Shown: positions 7,968 through 16,564, counted from the first letter of the stretch. The stretch: DNA of 64,000 bases from Fictibacillus nanhaiensis (GCF_019801215.1 NZ_JAHVJO010000001.1:62001-126000), one strand, 5' to 3'. A program made the numbers and translations. Notes: generated by a model from the letters alone, not told the origin.

Positions 7968-10613
7968 ATGTTTCGTATAGAAGATCAAATAGAAATGAAT
8001 ACACTATTTAATGGATTTCTCGATATGATGTTTTTAATGAAAGTAAAAGAAGGAAATAAATTTCAATACGTAGCCGCAAATGACTCTGCCCTAAATTACG
8101 CCAATCTTACTCGAGACGTAATGGGCAAGCATATGGATGAAGTCCTGTCTAAAGAACTAGCAGCAAAACTGCAGGCGGATTATGAAAAGACTGTTTCTTT
8201 GCAAAAGCCTATTCAATTTCATACTGAAACGATGAATAATGGAGAGCTACAAGTTAGCCAAACAACAGTAACTCCTATACATAATAAAAATGGGAAGTGT
8301 ACTCATCTACTAGCTTCTGTAAAAGATATTACCGAGGCAAAAACAATTGCAGCAAAATTGGAAAAATCTGAAGAAGAATATCAGATTCTTTATGCAGAAC
8401 AAAAAATTGCAGAATCACTCCTTATCGGTCAAAAATTAATTCTAGAGATGATTGCAAAAGGCAGTAATTTAAGAGATGTGTTCCAGGCGATTTCTATTAA
8501 TTTCGAGGCAGCTATATCACAATCCCAAGTGTGCATCCATCTGGCTAATGAAAAAGACAGAAAGCTTGAGTATGCTTTTTCAAGCAAATTACCACAGTCC
8601 TTTATCCAGGACATCCATAAAATAGAGATCAGTTCTGAAGAAGAGAGCTGCGGCAGGGCGGCATATACTTATAGACCGGTTATTCTCTCTGATATAGCGA
8701 GGGATTTGAAAAACAATAAAAAGAAAAAGATAGCTCTTAGCCATGGAGTAAGGGCTTGCTGGAGTCATCCGATCCTTTCTTCATCCAATCAACTTCTTGG
8801 TATATTAGCGGTATACTTTAACCATCCCTCAGCGCCTGATGAAAAAGAATGGGGAACAATGGAAGCGTTTACGCATCTAGCAGGTTTAGCGATTGAACAA
8901 AAACAAAAAGAAGAAGCCATCCGAAAAAGTGAGGCTAAATTCAGAGCAATGACTGAAAACATAACAGATTTAATCGTTACATTAGATAAAACTGGAAAGG
9001 TTAAATATACTTCACCTTCTTACCAGCTTATTTTTGGGGCTAAAGCAAACCTTGGAAACTCGTTTCTAACGTATACCCATCCAGATGACATTACGGTCGT
9101 TTCTCAAAAATTTATGAACCTTTTGAAAGACAAAAAGCCTCATGAAGTTCAATTCCGATATCTGCATGCTGACGGACACTATATCACCATCGAAGCAAGG
9201 GCTATGCCTGTGTTAAAAGAGTCTGGCGAGATTGAAAATATAGTAGTAGTAGCAAGAGATATTACAGAGCGTAACAAACATGAGGAACTTGTAAAAAAAA
9301 TGGCCTATCATGACCAATTAACCGGTCTGCCTAATAGACGCTCATTTACAGAAGAATTTGATGGCCATTTAAGAAATGCTGAAAATAAGAATCAACAGCT
9401 TGGTGTTTTGTTTTTGGATATGGATCGTTTTAAATTTATTAACGACTCCCTAGGCCATACGTTTGGAGATCTTGTCCTGAAGGAAGTCTCGATGAGGTTA
9501 AAACAATTCACGACAGGCTACGGCAGGGTTTATAGAATGAGTGGTGATGAGTTTACAATCATCCTTGAAAATATAACGGCTAACAAACTGAAACAAAAAA
9601 TGTCCAAGCTGTTAGATCTTTTTGAACAACCCATCTATATTGAAGATGAAATGATTAGAATTACAGCGAGTATTGGAGTTTCTCTTTTCCCATCAGATGG
9701 GCACGACCCGAAGATTCTATTAAAGAATGCCGACCTTGCTATGTATAGGGCCAAAGAAGATGGCAAAAATACGTATCATTTTTATCAGAGTGCTTTTGAA
9801 AACAACAGCTATGAACGGCTATTAATGGAAAATGAACTGCATGACGCGATCAAAAATAAAGAGTTTGTACTTCACTATCAACCAAGATTTTCAATTGATC
9901 AGAGCACGATTTTAGCCGTAGAAGCACTGATTCGCTGGAATCATCCTCGCTGGGGGATGGTATCTCCCGGTGAATTTATTCCGTTGGCAGAGGAAACGGG
10001 TCTCATCACTAAAATTGGTGCATGGGTCATTGAAACAGCATGTACACAAATGAGAGAGTGGATGAATAAAGGTTTTTTTCCAATTAAGATAGCAGTGAAC
10101 TTGTCAGCCCGGCAATTTTTAAAGAGAGATCTTGTTTCCTCGATTCAAGGGATATTAAGAAAAACGGGATTACCGCCAGAATTGTTAGAACTCGAGATAA
10201 CTGAAAGTATGTTGATGAAGTATGAGGACACGATTTTATTTTCCATAGAACAATTGAAGGGAATGGGTGTTCAATTTGCACTTGATGACTTTGGAACAGG
10301 TTATTCCTCGATGGGGTATTTAAATAAATTCCATATTGATACATTAAAGATCGACCAATCGTTTATACGAGGGATTGGGACTGAAACAGATGATTCTGCG
10401 ATAGCAACAGCCATTATTACATTAGCTCATGCTTTAAAAATGAATGTAGTCGCAGAAGGGGTCGAGACGGAAGAACAATACAATTATTTAGTACATAATA
10501 AATGTGACGAAATCCAAGGATTCTTCACATGTCGGCCATTGGAATCCGAAAAATTGGAAACATTATTGTTTAGTCAAATGGAAGAATTTCAGAAACGAAT
10601 TACGTCTGTTTAA
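7968..10613 (+). CDS. PAS-GAF-PAS-GGDEF-EAL cyclic-di-GMP signalling protein
   Basis: 881-residue soluble sensor. Layout: PAS ~10-125 (ending SVKDITEAK), GAF ~150-315, second PAS ~325-435 (ending ARDITERN), GGDEF ~440-600, EAL ~620-870. The diguanylate cyclase signature reads SGDEF at residues 525-529 instead of GGDEF, so synthesis may be weak; no RxxD inhibitory site precedes it. The EAL domain looks complete: VEALIRW, VNLSARQF, LEITESM, DDFGTGYSS, LKIDQSF and AEGVET are all present, so c-di-GMP hydrolysis is likely. No membrane segment. Transcribed alone; bidirectional terminator follows. A second GGDEF-EAL protein and a c-di-GMP riboswitch lie elsewhere in this window. Confidence 0.93.
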   Translation: MFRIEDQIEMNTLFNGFLDMMFLMKVKEGNKFQYVAANDSALNYANLTRDVMGKHMDEVLSKELAAKLQADYEKTVSLQKPIQFHTETMNNGELQVSQTTVTPIHNKNGKCTHLLASVKDITEAKTIAAKLEKSEEEYQILYAEQKIAESLLIGQKLILEMIAKGSNLRDVFQAISINFEAAISQSQVCIHLANEKDRKLEYAFSSKLPQSFIQDIHKIEISSEEESCGRAAYTYRPVILSDIARDLKNNKKKKIALSHGVRACWSHPILSSSNQLLGILAVYFNHPSAPDEKEWGTMEAFTHLAGLAIEQKQKEEAIRKSEAKFRAMTENITDLIVTLDKTGKVKYTSPSYQLIFGAKANLGNSFLTYTHPDDITVVSQKFMNLLKDKKPHEVQFRYLHADGHYITIEARAMPVLKESGEIENIVVVARDITERNKHEELVKKMAYHDQLTGLPNRRSFTEEFDGHLRNAENKNQQLGVLFLDMDRFKFINDSLGHTFGDLVLKEVSMRLKQFTTGYGRVYRMSGDEFTIILENITANKLKQKMSKLLDLFEQPIYIEDEMIRITASIGVSLFPSDGHDPKILLKNADLAMYRAKEDGKNTYHFYQSAFENNSYERLLMENELHDAIKNKEFVLHYQPRFSIDQSTILAVEALIRWNHPRWGMVSPGEFIPLAEETGLITKIGAWVIETACTQMREWMNKGFFPIKIAVNLSARQFLKRDLVSSIQGILRKTGLPPELLELEITESMLMKYEDTILFSIEQLKGMGVQFALDDFGTGYSSMGYLNKFHIDTLKIDQSFIRGIGTETDDSAIATAIITLAHALKMNVVAEGVETEEQYNYLVHNKCDEIQGFFTCRPLESEKLETLLFSQMEEFQKRITSV

Positions 10614-10614
10614 C

Positions 10615-10641
10615 GAAAAAGGAGCGATCATGCTCCTTTTT
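10615..10641. terminator. Bidirectional terminator
   Basis: AAAAAGGAGC-GATCAT-GCTCCTTTTTT is symmetrical, with A and T runs on both sides. It serves the GGDEF-EAL gene and the convergent membrane gene. Confidence 0.9.
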
Positions 10642-10644
10642 TAT

Positions 10645-11340
10645 TTAGTCACTGACTTCTTTATTTTCCTTTAATTCCTTCATTTCTTCCTTAAAAACGG
10701 TAGTGAGGGAGTCTTTGTTTCCATAAAGGAAAAGCATATCTCCTTCTTGGATTTCTGTTGTATAACTATCTTTTCTTAATGTGACGTCTCCCCGCTTAAT
10801 AAATAAGACTAATAAGTCGTCTTCGGCTTTTATTACTTCCTGTAACGTTTTACCAACCACTTTAGAATTTTCATGTATAGGAAGTTCTACTACAATATCA
10901 TCTTCATGAAAATACATGACATCCCTTAGTGGCAAATCACATAGATTGTATTTTTTATGAAGATGCATTTCAAATGATTCCTGCAGATAACTCTTAAACC
11001 TTGAAGTACTCAAAATGACATAGGTTCCGATTAGAAACAAAATAGTTACACCGAGTTCAATAGATCGAAACTCATCAGACAAAATATTGCTTATTGCAGA
11101 AATCACGACTGCTAATGAGAAAACACCAAATAGGATCAGAAATGTACTGAGTCTTCGTCTAATAGGATGTCCTAGAATTAGTTCAGACTCTCCAGTTGTA
11201 AAGCCTGTAGCTGTGAACATTGAAATCACTTGAAAACGGGCAATTTCCTTTTTTAGTCCTGTATATGTAAAAAGCAATACGTTAATTTCGATTACGACAG
11301 CAATAATAGCAAAGTAGAGCATGGTAAACACAAAACCCAC
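10645..11340 (-). CDS. Membrane protein with C-terminal TrkA-C (RCK_C) domain
   Basis: 231 residues. Residues ~1-25 and ~65-110 form three hydrophobic helices around a short loop containing FTATGFTTGESE; residues ~150-220 are a TrkA-C-like domain (VVELPIHENSKVVGKTLQEV split here, then GDMLFLYGNKDSL). RCK_C domains bind small ligands, c-di-AMP among them in Firmicutes. The GFTTGESE loop recalls the selectivity-loop region of Trk/Ktr-type K+ transporters, but the protein is far too short for one. A regulator of ion transport is plausible; the exact role is unknown. Not in an operon. Confidence 0.7.
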   Translation of the reverse strand: MGFVFTMLYFAIIAVVIEINVLLFTYTGLKKEIARFQVISMFTATGFTTGESELILGHPIRRRLSTFLILFGVFSLAVVISAISNILSDEFRSIELGVTILFLIGTYVILSTSRFKSYLQESFEMHLHKKYNLCDLPLRDVMYFHEDDIVVELPIHENSKVVGKTLQEVIKAEDDLLVLFIKRGDVTLRKDSYTTEIQEGDMLFLYGNKDSLTTVFKEEMKELKENKEVSD

Positions 11341-11461
11341 AAAGGCACCTCCGACTTATTTTTCTATCTTTTCTATACCCATTAAAATAAATCTTTAACT
11401 TTTTCACGCTTCATAAAAATTTTCTCTTCCTCATATAGTTTTGTACAGGAGGGGATTTATT

Positions 11462-11620
11462 ATGATTGGATTTATTGTTACCCTATTACCGGCAGGCCTT
11501 TTATGCGGCGGCGTGGCTTTACTCATACATTCTTTTGTGAAAAAGGATACGTATCAATACGACAAAGAGCATTTATGGGAGGATTACCCTTACAGGTCGG
11601 AAGATTATCATATTAAATAG
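11462..11620 (+). CDS. Small single-span membrane protein, unknown
   Basis: 52 residues, missed by length filters. AGGAGGGG lies 7 bases before ATG 11462, an excellent Shine-Dalgarno. The N terminus is one hydrophobic helix (IGFIVTLLPAGLLCGGVALL), then a charged, Tyr/Asp-rich tail (YQYDKEHLWEDYPYRSEDYH). No recognised family. It stands between two divergent units. Confidence 0.7.
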   Translation: MIGFIVTLLPAGLLCGGVALLIHSFVKKDTYQYDKEHLWEDYPYRSEDYHIK

Positions 11621-11694
11621 CACATTCACTACTTGATATTTTCCCTCGTTATGGTAAAAAGTAATAAAACAATAACTAGAATCGAGGGCATAAT

Positions 11695-12423
11695 GTGCGG
11701 AATGTTTCAAAAAAATGGTTAATAGGAGGAATAGGACTTGCTCTTCTTCTATTCACAGTATTTCAGTTTTTTGGGAAAACAGAAGATACAAAAGAAACTC
11801 AGCCTATAAGAATTGTTGCTCTTGGCGATTCATTAACGTATGGTGTAGGAGATCCGTCAAAAACTGGATATATTGGAGTAGTACGAAAAAATATTCAACA
11901 ACAAACGGGAAGAAATGTCATTCTAAATAATTTTGGTATTAGTGGTCAAAGATCGGACCAGCTTTTACGGCAATTGGATAACGGAGTTGTTATCAAATCA
12001 CTGAAACAAGCTGATTATGTATTTGTCTTTATCGGTACGAACGATTTTAGACATGCTGCAGGATGGAACTTCCGTCAGCTTCCACAGCAGCCGCTTATGC
12101 TAGGAAAAGAAAAGTTAAGGAACAATCTAACCAAGACATTAAACATAGTCAGGGAAAATAACTCCTTTGCCGAACTATATGTATTAGGTTTGTATAATCC
12201 ATATTTTGGGAAAGAGTACGATCCAGCAGCATCAGAAAGCATTCGTACTTGGAATGATGTGATTTTAGAAGTAAGTAAAGAAAGCACATTAACTAAATAT
12301 GTTTCTACCTTTGAGCTGTACGAAAATATAGAAAAAGATATGTACTTTGCAGATACTCTGCATCCTAACAGAAGAGGATATTACAAGATGGGAAACTGGG
12401 TATATAGTCAATGGAAGCCATAA
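11695..12423 (+). CDS. SGNH/GDSL-family hydrolase (YpmR-like)
   Basis: 242 residues with an N-terminal signal anchor (~7-25), so it acts outside the membrane. SGNH blocks: VALGDSLTYGVGD (nucleophile serine), GQRSDQL glycine region, GTNDFR (asparagine), and DTLHPN (Asp-His pair) near the C terminus; all catalytic residues are present. Such enzymes are lipases/esterases, often acting on lipids or acetylated cell-wall sugars; the substrate cannot be told. GTG 11695 with GAGGG 7 bases upstream is the start; an out-of-frame ATG overlaps it. A strong terminator follows. Confidence 0.85.
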   Translation: MRNVSKKWLIGGIGLALLLFTVFQFFGKTEDTKETQPIRIVALGDSLTYGVGDPSKTGYIGVVRKNIQQQTGRNVILNNFGISGQRSDQLLRQLDNGVVIKSLKQADYVFVFIGTNDFRHAAGWNFRQLPQQPLMLGKEKLRNNLTKTLNIVRENNSFAELYVLGLYNPYFGKEYDPAASESIRTWNDVILEVSKESTLTKYVSTFELYENIEKDMYFADTLHPNRRGYYKMGNWVYSQWKP

Positions 12424-12460
12424 AAAGGGGGTGTCAAAAGTTGTATTGACACCCTCTTTA
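12424..12460. terminator. Bidirectional terminator
   Basis: AGGGTGTCAA/TTGACACCCT stem, ~8-base loop, A run before and CTTT after. Serves the SGNH hydrolase and the convergent small gene. Confidence 0.85.
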
Positions 12461-12461
12461 C

Positions 12462-12656
12462 TTATTTTTTGAATTGAGTATCTAGTTTACCGTTCATATC
12501 AATTAAGAATCCAATTTCTCTGCCTAATAATTCACCAAGTTCTTTAGCTTTTTTTTCACTCTCGTTCTTTATTTGTTCGATCGTTAATTCCCCTTTTAGT
12601 TTCGAAGCACCGACAATGATGCTTAATTCTCCCTTTTCATAAAATACAATTTTCAT
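12462..12656 (-). CDS. Small conserved-looking protein, unknown
   Basis: 64 residues, beta-rich start (MKIVFYEKGELSIIVGAS) and a Lys/Glu-rich helix (IKNESEKKAKELGELLG). ATG 12656 is preceded by GGGAGG about 6 bases away, which supports expression. No family recognised and no partner genes. Confidence 0.65.
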   Translation of the reverse strand: MKIVFYEKGELSIIVGASKLKGELTIEQIKNESEKKAKELGELLGREIGFLIDMNGKLDTQFKK

Positions 12657-12811
12657 TATTAATACCTCCCTGAAGTATAGAACCTTCTAAATAATTCGCT
12701 GTTTTCTTCATGCTTGTGGGGTAAGTGCGTGAATATGGCAAAACATACATAAAGAATCTCGATAATGGAATAAATATACACGTCAGAAATCTTGACAATT
12801 TTTTATGTATA

Positions 12812-12840
12812 TTGATAAGATTAGAGTATATTAATATGAT
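12812..12840 (+). promoter_or_regulatory. Sigma-A promoter for the c-di-AMP riboswitch transcript
   Basis: TTGATA (12812-12817), 17-base spacer, TATGAT (12835-12840). The expected start site, about 12847, lies at the beginning of the aptamer. Confidence 0.6.
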
Positions 12841-12842
12841 TC

Positions 12843-12990
12843 GCTGAATTCTATTGTTCTATTCTGAATAACAGAAGCGGGGGAACCACAACTTTGGCAT
12901 TAAGCCTCGGGATGAATTTGTGAAAGCAAAAGGGATAACTCTCAATTCCCTAATCCGACAGCTAACCTCGTAAGCGTTCTTGGAGAGAGA
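12843..12990 (+). promoter_or_regulatory. Cyclic di-AMP riboswitch (ydaO/yuaA class)
   Basis: The conserved ydaO core is readable by eye: AAGCGGGGGAACCA, then GGGATGAAT, AGGGATAACTCTC, then CCTAATCCGACAGCTAACCT and CGTAAGCGTTC. These blocks occur in the order and spacing known from the B. subtilis ydaO leader. Aptamers of this class bind two c-di-AMP molecules and normally switch expression off, mostly of K+ and osmolyte transport genes. The 3' GGAGAGAGAG can pair either within the aptamer or with the downstream terminator arm. Target: the symporter at 13167. Confidence 0.95.
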
Positions 12991-13062
12991 GCTTTATACA
13001 TGGTCTAAGTCTATGTCTATGTGTTGCGCTATTACACTCACGGAAAAATTCTCTCTTTTTTC
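12982..13062 (+). terminator. Riboswitch-controlled terminator
   Basis: GGAGAGAGA (12982-12990) is complementary to TTCTCTCT just before TTTTTT (ending 13061). The loop between arms is long (~60 bases) but contains smaller hairpins. This is the usual expression platform for ydaO-class elements. Confidence 0.7.
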
Positions 13063-13166
13063 GTGGGTTTTTATATGCAAACAAAAAATTTAGGCATGTA
13101 TTAGGACACACTCCTCATACTATAGTAACAATAGTAAGAATTTTCTAAAAAAGGGGGATGCGTTTT

Positions 13167-14402
13167 ATGAAATTGTCAACGAAAATTTTGATTGCTCTGG
13201 CACTAGGGGTAGTTGCAGGACTTATATTAAATTTAGCTATGCCAGATGCATTTACAACACTGGATAAGTATGTGTTAAAACCAGTGGGGACATTGTTCTT
13301 AAACTTAATTAAAATGCTTGTAGTGCCAATTGTGTTCTTCTCGATCGTACTTGGTACAGCCGGACTGGGTGATCCTAAAAAATTAGGACGTATTGGTGCG
13401 AAAACAATCGGTTTCTTCTTAGCCACTACTACTATCGCCATTGTTATTGCTATGTCTTTAGCACTTATTTTTAAACCAGGCGTGGGTGACTTTGAAACCG
13501 AAGGAGCTAAATTTGAAGCAACAGAGGCTCCTGCTGTAACCGATACATTATTAGGAATTATTCCTACAAATCCTGTTTCAGCAATGGCAGATGGAAACAT
13601 GCTTCAAATCATTGCATTTTCAGTCTTTGTTGGATTCGCCTTAACGATGTTAGGAAGCAAGACAAAAGGAATGTTGAGCTTAATTGAACAAGGTAATGAA
13701 ATTATGATGTACCTTGTAAATCTTGTTATGAAGTTTGCTCCATATGGTGCATTCGCATTGATTGCTTCAGCTATTGGGAGTCAAGGAACTGAAGCCATTA
13801 AAGCGATGGGGCTTTATATGTCAATCGTCATACTAGCACTAGCTATTCACTCTGTAGTGACATATGGTGGTTCCGTTGCGTTACTAGCTAAAAAGAACCC
13901 TATTTGGTTCTTTAAAGGCTTCTCACCAGCAATGTCGGTAGCATTCAGTACTTCTAGTTCTAACGCAACACTTCCAATTTCAATGAAAACGGCTCAAGAA
14001 AACCTTGGCGTGCGTAAATCGGTAAGTGGATTTGTTCAGCCGCTTGGTGCTACCATCAACATGGATGGAACAGCTATTATGCAAGGGGTTGCGACGATTT
14101 TCATTGCTCAAGTGTATGATATTAACTTAAGTATTGGCGCTATGATCACTGTTATCTTAACAGCGGTATTAGCAAGTATTGGTACAGCGGGTGTTCCTGG
14201 AGTTGGACTGATCATGTTAGCCATGGTATTAAACTCTGTTGGATTACCTGTAGAAGGTATTGCCTTAATCCTAGGTGTTGACCGTATTCTTGATATGTTA
14301 AGAACGGCTGTTAACATTACTGGAGATGCTGCTTGTGCAGTAATCGTTGATAAAGGTGAAGATAAACATATTGGTACTAGAGAGCAAGAAGCTAGTGCAT
14401 AA
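13167..14402 (+). CDS. Dicarboxylate/amino acid:cation symporter (DAACS family, GltT/DctA-like)
   Basis: 411-residue membrane protein with the glutamate-transporter fold. Signatures: SSSNATLP in hairpin 1, NMDGTA in TM7, GTAGVPG in hairpin 2 and DRILDMLRTAVNITGD in TM8, the Asp/Arg/Asn set that binds the substrate carboxylates and cation. Likely takes up glutamate or aspartate (or C4-dicarboxylates) with H+ or Na+. ATG 13158 abuts the AAGGGGG, so ATG 13167 is chosen; it gives the usual MKLSTKI-type N terminus. It is preceded by a c-di-AMP riboswitch, which ties uptake of an anionic osmolyte to the K+ signal. Single-gene unit ended by a strong terminator. Confidence 0.9.
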   Translation: MKLSTKILIALALGVVAGLILNLAMPDAFTTLDKYVLKPVGTLFLNLIKMLVVPIVFFSIVLGTAGLGDPKKLGRIGAKTIGFFLATTTIAIVIAMSLALIFKPGVGDFETEGAKFEATEAPAVTDTLLGIIPTNPVSAMADGNMLQIIAFSVFVGFALTMLGSKTKGMLSLIEQGNEIMMYLVNLVMKFAPYGAFALIASAIGSQGTEAIKAMGLYMSIVILALAIHSVVTYGGSVALLAKKNPIWFFKGFSPAMSVAFSTSSSNATLPISMKTAQENLGVRKSVSGFVQPLGATINMDGTAIMQGVATIFIAQVYDINLSIGAMITVILTAVLASIGTAGVPGVGLIMLAMVLNSVGLPVEGIALILGVDRILDMLRTAVNITGDAACAVIVDKGEDKHIGTREQEASA

Positions 14403-14417
14403 GAGATAAATCAAAGA

Positions 14418-14445
14418 AGCCGCAGAAATGTTCTGCGGCTTTTTG
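14418..14445 (+). terminator. Rho-independent terminator
   Basis: AGCCGCAGAA-ATG-TTCTGCGGCT then TTTTTG; follows the symporter. Confidence 0.95.
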
Positions 14446-14552
14446 TATGTTTATATTCTCAGTTTTACAAAAAATGAGTAAATAAATGTAAGCAGAGTTA
14501 AAACTTCGTGTTAAAATAAGAAGATACATAATGATGTCTCGGAGTGATTTCT

Positions 14553-15239
14553 TTGGAAAAATGGCTAGAAATATTACTGCTTGCAGGTAAAATAATCTGG
14601 GTTCAAATTCAGACGGTCGTTTTACCGGTACTTGAATTGTTTGAAAGAGGAATGAATTCGTTTTGGTTTGTTTTTGCATTAACTGTGTTTAGCGGATATC
14701 TATTGCTCGGTGCTTTAAATAAGGGGATTGCTTTTTATCAGGCACATAACTTCATTCATCGCAAAATGAGTATAGAGCCTTCTCGAGATATAGAATTTAC
14801 TCTTTTTTTGCAAACTCTTTGGCAATCTGAACGTTCAAAGGGGTTAATAGCGAATGCAAAATCAGCTAAAAGCCGTTATTTACAGTTTAATTCACAGGAA
14901 CGTCTTTTCATTCAAAATTATTTGCAGCATCGCTTAAAATTTTTACGAAACAATCAGTCTTTATTTTTACTAGGAGCTCTTTTTGTTGGTTTGATTTCCA
15001 GCATATTTTCAGGTGTATTACCGTTAAATGAAGTAAGCTTTACAGCAGAAAGTACTGTGAAAACTACACTGTTTTTAGTCGTTTGGCTTTTGATCATGCA
15101 AACTAAGTACATGGCTATTAAAAAGCAGACATTTTACCATCTTGTCTGGATGCAGGAAACAAACAGAACTCTACCGATGGATCTCATACATGAAAATGCT
15201 ACAGTATCCTTGGAGAATGAAAGCAACCCTTCGTATTAA
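14553..15239 (+). CDS. Membrane protein of unknown function
   Basis: About 228 residues. Hydrophobic segments at ~7-28, ~36-58, ~135-155 and ~168-188; the middle (~60-130) is a basic cytoplasmic-looking region (FHRKMS.., ERSKGLIANAKSAKSRYLQF). Start: GTG 14544 overlaps the GGAG Shine-Dalgarno, so TTG 14553 is preferred. No domain recognised. Its stop overlaps the stop of the convergent DNA glycosylase gene by four bases, so the two share a 3' end with no terminator between them. Confidence 0.65.
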   Translation: MEKWLEILLLAGKIIWVQIQTVVLPVLELFERGMNSFWFVFALTVFSGYLLLGALNKGIAFYQAHNFIHRKMSIEPSRDIEFTLFLQTLWQSERSKGLIANAKSAKSRYLQFNSQERLFIQNYLQHRLKFLRNNQSLFLLGALFVGLISSIFSGVLPLNEVSFTAESTVKTTLFLVVWLLIMQTKYMAIKKQTFYHLVWMQETNRTLPMDLIHENATVSLENESNPSY

Positions 15240-15811
15240 CGAGATACGTAAGGGTTGTTTTTTATCCAAAAACGATAAGGATAGTGCACAGCCTCTTCTG
15301 CATAATTAATGTTTATACGAGGTCCTACAGAAATCTCATCATCCGAAATAACGATTCCATCCTGTAACAATATCGAACTGCTGTTCATCTTTTGACCACT
15401 ATGCTTAAGCGAAAATCCCATACTTTTAGAAAGTTTGCCGGGACCATTTGTTAACATGATCTCTTTTTTCAACGCGCCTCTTCTTTCTTTCATTCGCTCT
15501 ATTCCTTGTACAGGTTCAATGGCCCTAATTAAAATAGCTTCAGGTTTATTGATAGGGCCTGATACGATGTTAAAACAAGTGTGCATTCCATAAATAAAAT
15601 ATGTATAGATCGTTCCAGCTTCTTGAAACATAACCTCCGTTCTTGCTGTTCTTCGATTACCAAAAGAATGTGCAGCCCTGTCTTCAGGACCTAAATAGGC
15701 CTCAGTTTCAACGATGTATCCTGAGGTGGTACCGTCTTTACTCTCATGAATAAGTTCCTTGCCTAATAGTGTTCTAGCAAGTATTAATGTTGGCAAATTC
15801 CAAAGCTCCAT
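15236..15811 (-). CDS. DNA-3-methyladenine glycosylase (AAG/MPG family, YxlJ-like)
   Basis: 191 residues, the usual bacterial length for the alkyladenine glycosylase family. Seen: LARTLLGKELIH near the N terminus, IVETEAYLGPEDRAAHSF (catalytic Glu region; DRAAH), the aromatic YTYFIYGMHTCFNIV strand that carries the intercalating Tyr/His residues, and LTNGPGKLSKSMG. It excises alkylated and deaminated purines in base-excision repair. Starts at ATG 15811; ends 4 bases inside the convergent membrane gene. Confidence 0.92.
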   Translation of the reverse strand: MELWNLPTLILARTLLGKELIHESKDGTTSGYIVETEAYLGPEDRAAHSFGNRRTARTEVMFQEAGTIYTYFIYGMHTCFNIVSGPINKPEAILIRAIEPVQGIERMKERRGALKKEIMLTNGPGKLSKSMGFSLKHSGQKMNSSSILLQDGIVISDDEISVGPRININYAEEAVHYPYRFWIKNNPYVSR

Positions 15812-15973
15812 TATTTTCTCCTAACATGTATGACATTAGTGGTTTCTAGAAAATAATAATACAGGTTTGTAGTTTTATGTTACCTTTTGTCGGAGTTTCA
15901 CAAACGTAAAATAAAGGAAATAAGAAAGTTAACAAGAAGTTTTTAAGAAGAAAATAAATAGGAGGCGTTTAAT

Positions 15974-16138
15974 GTGGATGGTTGGGTTAATGAAACTGGG
16001 ATTTACGAGAATCTCTCCAAACGACGCTGGGAGTACTGGGAAGTAAGCCAACATGGTATTAAAACGATGGTTTCCTGGCTTTGCTGGAATGCGCCTAATG
16101 CTGTTTATGAACAATGGAGTAAATCTGTCTTACATTAA
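15974..16138 (+). CDS. Small hypothetical protein (54 aa)
   Basis: GTG 15974 has GGAGG 8 bases upstream. The product is Trp-rich and charged (NLSKRRWEYWEVSQHG, SWLCWNAPNAVYEQWSK), which looks like a real protein, and a terminator follows within 16 bases. An overlapping +1-frame ATG at 15972 would give only 24 residues. No family recognised. Confidence 0.55.
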   Translation: MDGWVNETGIYENLSKRRWEYWEVSQHGIKTMVSWLCWNAPNAVYEQWSKSVLH

Positions 16139-16153
16139 ACGAGTGCATATAAT

Positions 16154-16181
16154 GAGTTCCTTTCCTTTGGAAGGAGCTTTT
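16154..16181 (+). terminator. Rho-independent terminator
   Basis: AGTTCCTT/AAGGAGCT stem with one G-U pair, then TTTTTA. Downstream of the 54-residue ORF. Confidence 0.7.
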
Positions 16182-16253
16182 TATTTTTACTTTTTATGCT
16201 TGAATCTTCTTTCATATGGTTAAAATGGTAACAAAAAGGAGAAAAAGACCAAG

Positions 16254-16442
16254 ATGAATCATAATAAAGGACAGTTACGCAGAGCTGTTGAAGGAAGAAA
16301 ACAACGTTTAATTCAGCATCTTATCCATAATGGATTATATGGTTATGAGGATCATAGACACTTGACTGAGTTTACATTATCGGAATTAGAAAGTGAATGG
16401 AAGAATGCGCAAATGATCAAACATGAAGATCATATTAGTTAA
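16254..16442 (+). CDS. FbpA-like small basic protein (Fur-regulated basic protein A family)
   Basis: 62 residues. The pattern LRRAVEGRKQRLIQHLI, then HLTEFTLSELESEWKN, matches the FbpA family (ERKxxLIxxLIxxG ... LxeLsLsELExEY). In B. subtilis FbpA helps an iron-sparing response directed by the sRNA FsrA. No Fur box is visible in the short upstream stretch, so iron control here is unproven. AAAAGGAG precedes ATG 16254. Just downstream lies the c-di-GMP riboswitch leader. Confidence 0.75.
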   Translation: MNHNKGQLRRAVEGRKQRLIQHLIHNGLYGYEDHRHLTEFTLSELESEWKNAQMIKHEDHIS

Positions 16443-16488
16443 TGAATGTGCAAATATTTAAAAATTAATTACAACTCGTCGTCTAGTT

Positions 16489-16497
16489 TGGTATAAT
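16489..16497 (+). promoter_or_regulatory. Extended -10 promoter for the c-di-GMP riboswitch transcript
   Basis: TGGTATAAT is a perfect extended -10 element (TGN plus TATAAT). The -35 (about TTACAA, 16469-16474) is poor, as is usual for extended -10 promoters. Confidence 0.65.
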
Positions 16498-16564
16498 ATC
16501 CCTATGGGTAGGGAGTTAGTTTCATTTTTCCGACAAAATAACTAAAGATACGCCATAAATCGTT

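Noticed and set aside
13145-13600. Long minus-strand ORF inside the symporter gene
   Set aside because: Shadow of the well-supported DAACS gene; no Shine-Dalgarno and no recognisable domain.
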